Of a stretch of DNA of 50,305 bases, positions 50,290 to 50,305 are shown piece after piece (the stretch's first letter is position 1; the number at the start of each line of letters is the position of its first letter). The DNA lies in NCBI GenBank assembly GCA_024628785.1, contig CP102407.1:1-50305 (forward strand). The letters run 5' to 3'. The DNA is from Fusobacteria bacterium ZRK30. GTDB lineage: Bacteria > Fusobacteriota > Fusobacteriia > Fusobacteriales > Fusobacteriaceae. Position numbers and translations under genes: made by a program. The notes below the pieces were generated by a model. That model was not told the origin of the DNA, made no database searches, and worked only from the letters and a program-made list of their open reading frames with translations.

Positions 50290-50305
50290 ATGAGAAAGAT
50301 CTTGA
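50290..50305 (+). CDS. 5' end of the CopZ-like gene (continues at 1-335)
   Basis: AAAGGAGGAGAG is followed by ATG AGA AAG ATC TTG A. Read into position 1 the frame continues MRKILIEGMVCSKC, a proper HMA start, so the two window ends join. The gene would follow copA in one operon. Confidence 0.88.

Noticed and set aside
1-50305. Conjugation or mobilisation genes, tRNA or rRNA
   Set aside because: I looked for relaxase, coupling protein and VirB-type sequences and for tRNA/rRNA patterns and saw none that could be supported.

Overview
The window reads as one complete circular plasmid of 50,305 bp, opened inside a copper-chaperone gene. The last 16 bases start a gene (ATG AGA AAG ATC TTG A) and the first bases finish the codon in frame (TA GAA GGA ATG GTT TGC). 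Joined, they give a normal metal-binding N-terminus, MRKILIEGMVCSKC. The DNA is very AT-rich, with strong AGGAGG ribosome-binding sites and some TTG/GTG starts. Gene content (Rep_3 initiator, Cache-GGDEF proteins, CsoR, LDCC-motif peptide, Spy-like Met-rich proteins) suits a marine or anaerobic Fusobacteriota host such as Psychrilyobacter, Ilyobacter or Propionigenium. A Clostridia-like host cannot be excluded. The host assignment is inference.

Layout. (1) Copper/sulfur region, about 44.7 kb through the junction to 8.3 kb: a two-part YeeE/YedE transporter, two SHOCT-Spy modules, a Cys/His-rich exported protein, two CopA-type ATPases (one with a YHS domain), a CopZ-like chaperone, small CC-motif peptides, an SPFH protein, a methyltransferase, the CsoR repressor and a CsoR-operator-controlled lgt. 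(2) 8.3-13 kb: a decayed ardA, a GIY-YIG protein, a GC-rich stem-rich segment of about 660 bp that looks like a large structured RNA, and an ODP-diguanylate cyclase pair whose cyclase carries a nonsense codon. (3) 13-16.4 kb: ParA, a ParB-like protein with palindromes in its gene, a four-iteron origin and a Rep_3 initiator gene that carries more iteron-like repeats inside its own coding sequence. (4) 16.4-28.2 kb: a broken thermonuclease, a PD-(D/E)XK protein, a helicase remnant and a type I restriction-modification locus with an extra specificity half-gene and a HEPN protein inserted between hsdR and hsdM, under a promoter flanked by two identical 19-bp palindromes. (5) 28.4-34 kb: a second replication-type protein, a 16-bp perfect inverted repeat, a tyrosine recombinase with a C-terminal HTH, a terminase-small-subunit-like protein and small genes. 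(6) 34.2-39.2 kb: a PC4/YdbC-type ssDNA-binding protein followed by a very large SF1 helicase-nuclease, a candidate two-gene defence module. (7) 39.3-44.7 kb: a MITE-like element, a Cache-GGDEF protein, an AlbA_2 protein, a seven-copy 20/21/43-bp-phased TAGGAGC array, an intact ardA and a fragment of a second AlbA_2 gene.

How it fits together. CsoR (6.4 kb) probably represses at least two promoters with G-tract palindromes, giving copper-inducible expression of the export ATPase cluster and of the lipoprotein-modifying enzyme. A direct repeat GTGTGAA-AATT-GTGTGAA next to both Spy modules suggests a second, response-regulator type input encoded elsewhere. Restriction, HEPN, helicase-nuclease and PD-(D/E)XK genes form a defence cargo, while ArdA protects against host restriction. 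I see no relaxase, type IV secretion genes, tRNA, rRNA or CRISPR array.
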